DNA from: Arthonia radiata
Taxonomy: Eukaryota > Ascomycota > Arthoniomycetes > Arthoniales > Arthoniaceae
Assembly (NCBI GenBank): GCA_002989075.1
Contig: PSQN01000015.1
Location: forward strand, 124,001 to 188,000
Length of the DNA: 64,000 nucleotides
Reading direction: 5' to 3'
The position numbers were made by a program, and so were the translations under genes. Of the stretch, positions 63,545-64,000 are shown in pieces (the stretch's first letter is position 1; each line of letters starts with the position of its first letter). The notes under the pieces are model-generated. The model had not been told where the DNA came from and ran no database searches. It was given only the letters and a program-made list of their open reading frames with translations.

Positions 63545-64000
63545 ATGGTGGGAGTGGCCTTCGCTGAATCGTCAGGAGCCCCGCTTGCGGACTACTTTTT
63601 CATCGCTGGCGTCGAGTCGTCCCGCATCTTTGACTACAGAAAACCCACCAATGGTGTCGCCTTACCTTCGCCTGGGCTTGGGCCCACAATTGAGGAAGAC
63701 ACGATCAAAGAGGAGGATGACGCAGCTCGGATATCGTCGTCAATACAGAACTCGCCAGAGCCAAAGAGAAACAGCAAGAGGTTCAGTTGGGACAAGCGAA
63801 AATCAAGCTCAAGTCTGTCAGGTATAGAAGCGAGGTCTCCAGCGAGCAATCGAAGCAGTATAACCATCAAAGCACCGCAAGAGAATGGAGTCAGGAGCCA
63901 TGGCATGTCCGACGATGAGTTCAACGCCGCCCTTAAAAAGTTTGCTGCCGATCGAGACTCAGTGGTCGCGGAGATTCAAGTCACACAAGAGAGACCTGCC
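63545..64000 (+). CDS. DENN-type protein, N-terminal part
   Basis: The ATG at 63545 opens a frame of 152 codons that is still open at the window edge. The start GAPLADYFFIAGVESSRIFDY resembles the upstream-DENN entry strand of fungal DENN proteins (PPLADYF(F/W)IAGI). It is followed by a disordered Ser/Glu/Lys-rich insert (EEDTIKEEDDAARISSS, KRFSWDKRKSSSSLSG) and a helix DDEFNAALKKFAADRDSVV. DENN proteins are Rab guanine-nucleotide exchange factors; without the rest of the domain the call is moderate. Confidence 0.6.
   Translation, partial: MVGVAFAESSGAPLADYFFIAGVESSRIFDYRKPTNGVALPSPGLGPTIEEDTIKEEDDAARISSSIQNSPEPKRNSKRFSWDKRKSSSSLSGIEARSPASNRSSITIKAPQENGVRSHGMSDDEFNAALKKFAADRDSVVAEIQVTQERPA

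Overview
This window looks like nuclear DNA of a filamentous ascomycete (Pezizomycotina; a dothideomycete is my guess from overall protein character, not something proven here). The evidence is short spliceosomal introns, about 47-280 nt, with GTRNGT donors and CTAAC/CTGAC-like branch sites. It also carries fungal-only genes: SKI8, septin CDC10, RUD3, SFM1, a DUF2408 protein, a GMC oxidoreductase, a P450 and cell-wall mucins. Gene density is about one per 1.8 kb. No rRNA, confident tRNA, CRISPR array or retroelement was seen.

Layout. 1-1.5 kb: 3' part of a TCF25/Rqc1 gene. 2-3.4 kb: a signal-anchored Ser/Thr-rich surface protein. 4.4-8.75 kb: three tandem BTB/POZ paralogues sharing a C-terminal CxxC...CxxC tail. 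9-14.3 kb: a small ORF, a 114-bp MITE-like inverted-repeat element, a Cys/Ser/Pro-rich secreted protein with an apparent frameshift, and a polytopic membrane protein. 14.9-20.5 kb: SKI8, septin CDC10 divergent from mitochondrial ribosomal protein L32, and a catalase-related heme protein. 23-26.2 kb: secreted GMC oxidoreductase and a small coiled-coil protein. 27.5-29.4 kb: RUD3 golgin, followed by a ~200-bp tandem repeat array and a gene-poor stretch to 32 kb. 32-37.2 kb: cytochrome P450, GPI-type aspartic protease and a small secreted protein. 38.4-49.7 kb: a probable mitochondrial protein, a Yfh7-like P-loop kinase, SFM1, the endosulfine IGO1, guanylate kinase, an alpha/beta hydrolase and a three-domain PABA synthase. 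49.9-51.4 kb: a pair of tiny basic paralogues, one interrupted by an in-frame TGA. 52.6-64 kb: VDAC porin, a secreted glycoprotein, sphingolipid delta-4 desaturase, ribosomal stalk protein P1, a DUF2408 protein, a SET-domain protein and the start of a DENN-type gene.

Most genes are unrelated housekeeping neighbours; I see no metabolic gene cluster. Accessory features are the BTB trio, the small-paralogue pair, the secreted proteins and the repeat array. Exon structures were built by hand from splice consensus and reading phase. For every multi-exon model except the frameshifted or unresolved ones, summed exon length is a multiple of three and the junction rebuilds recognisable protein.
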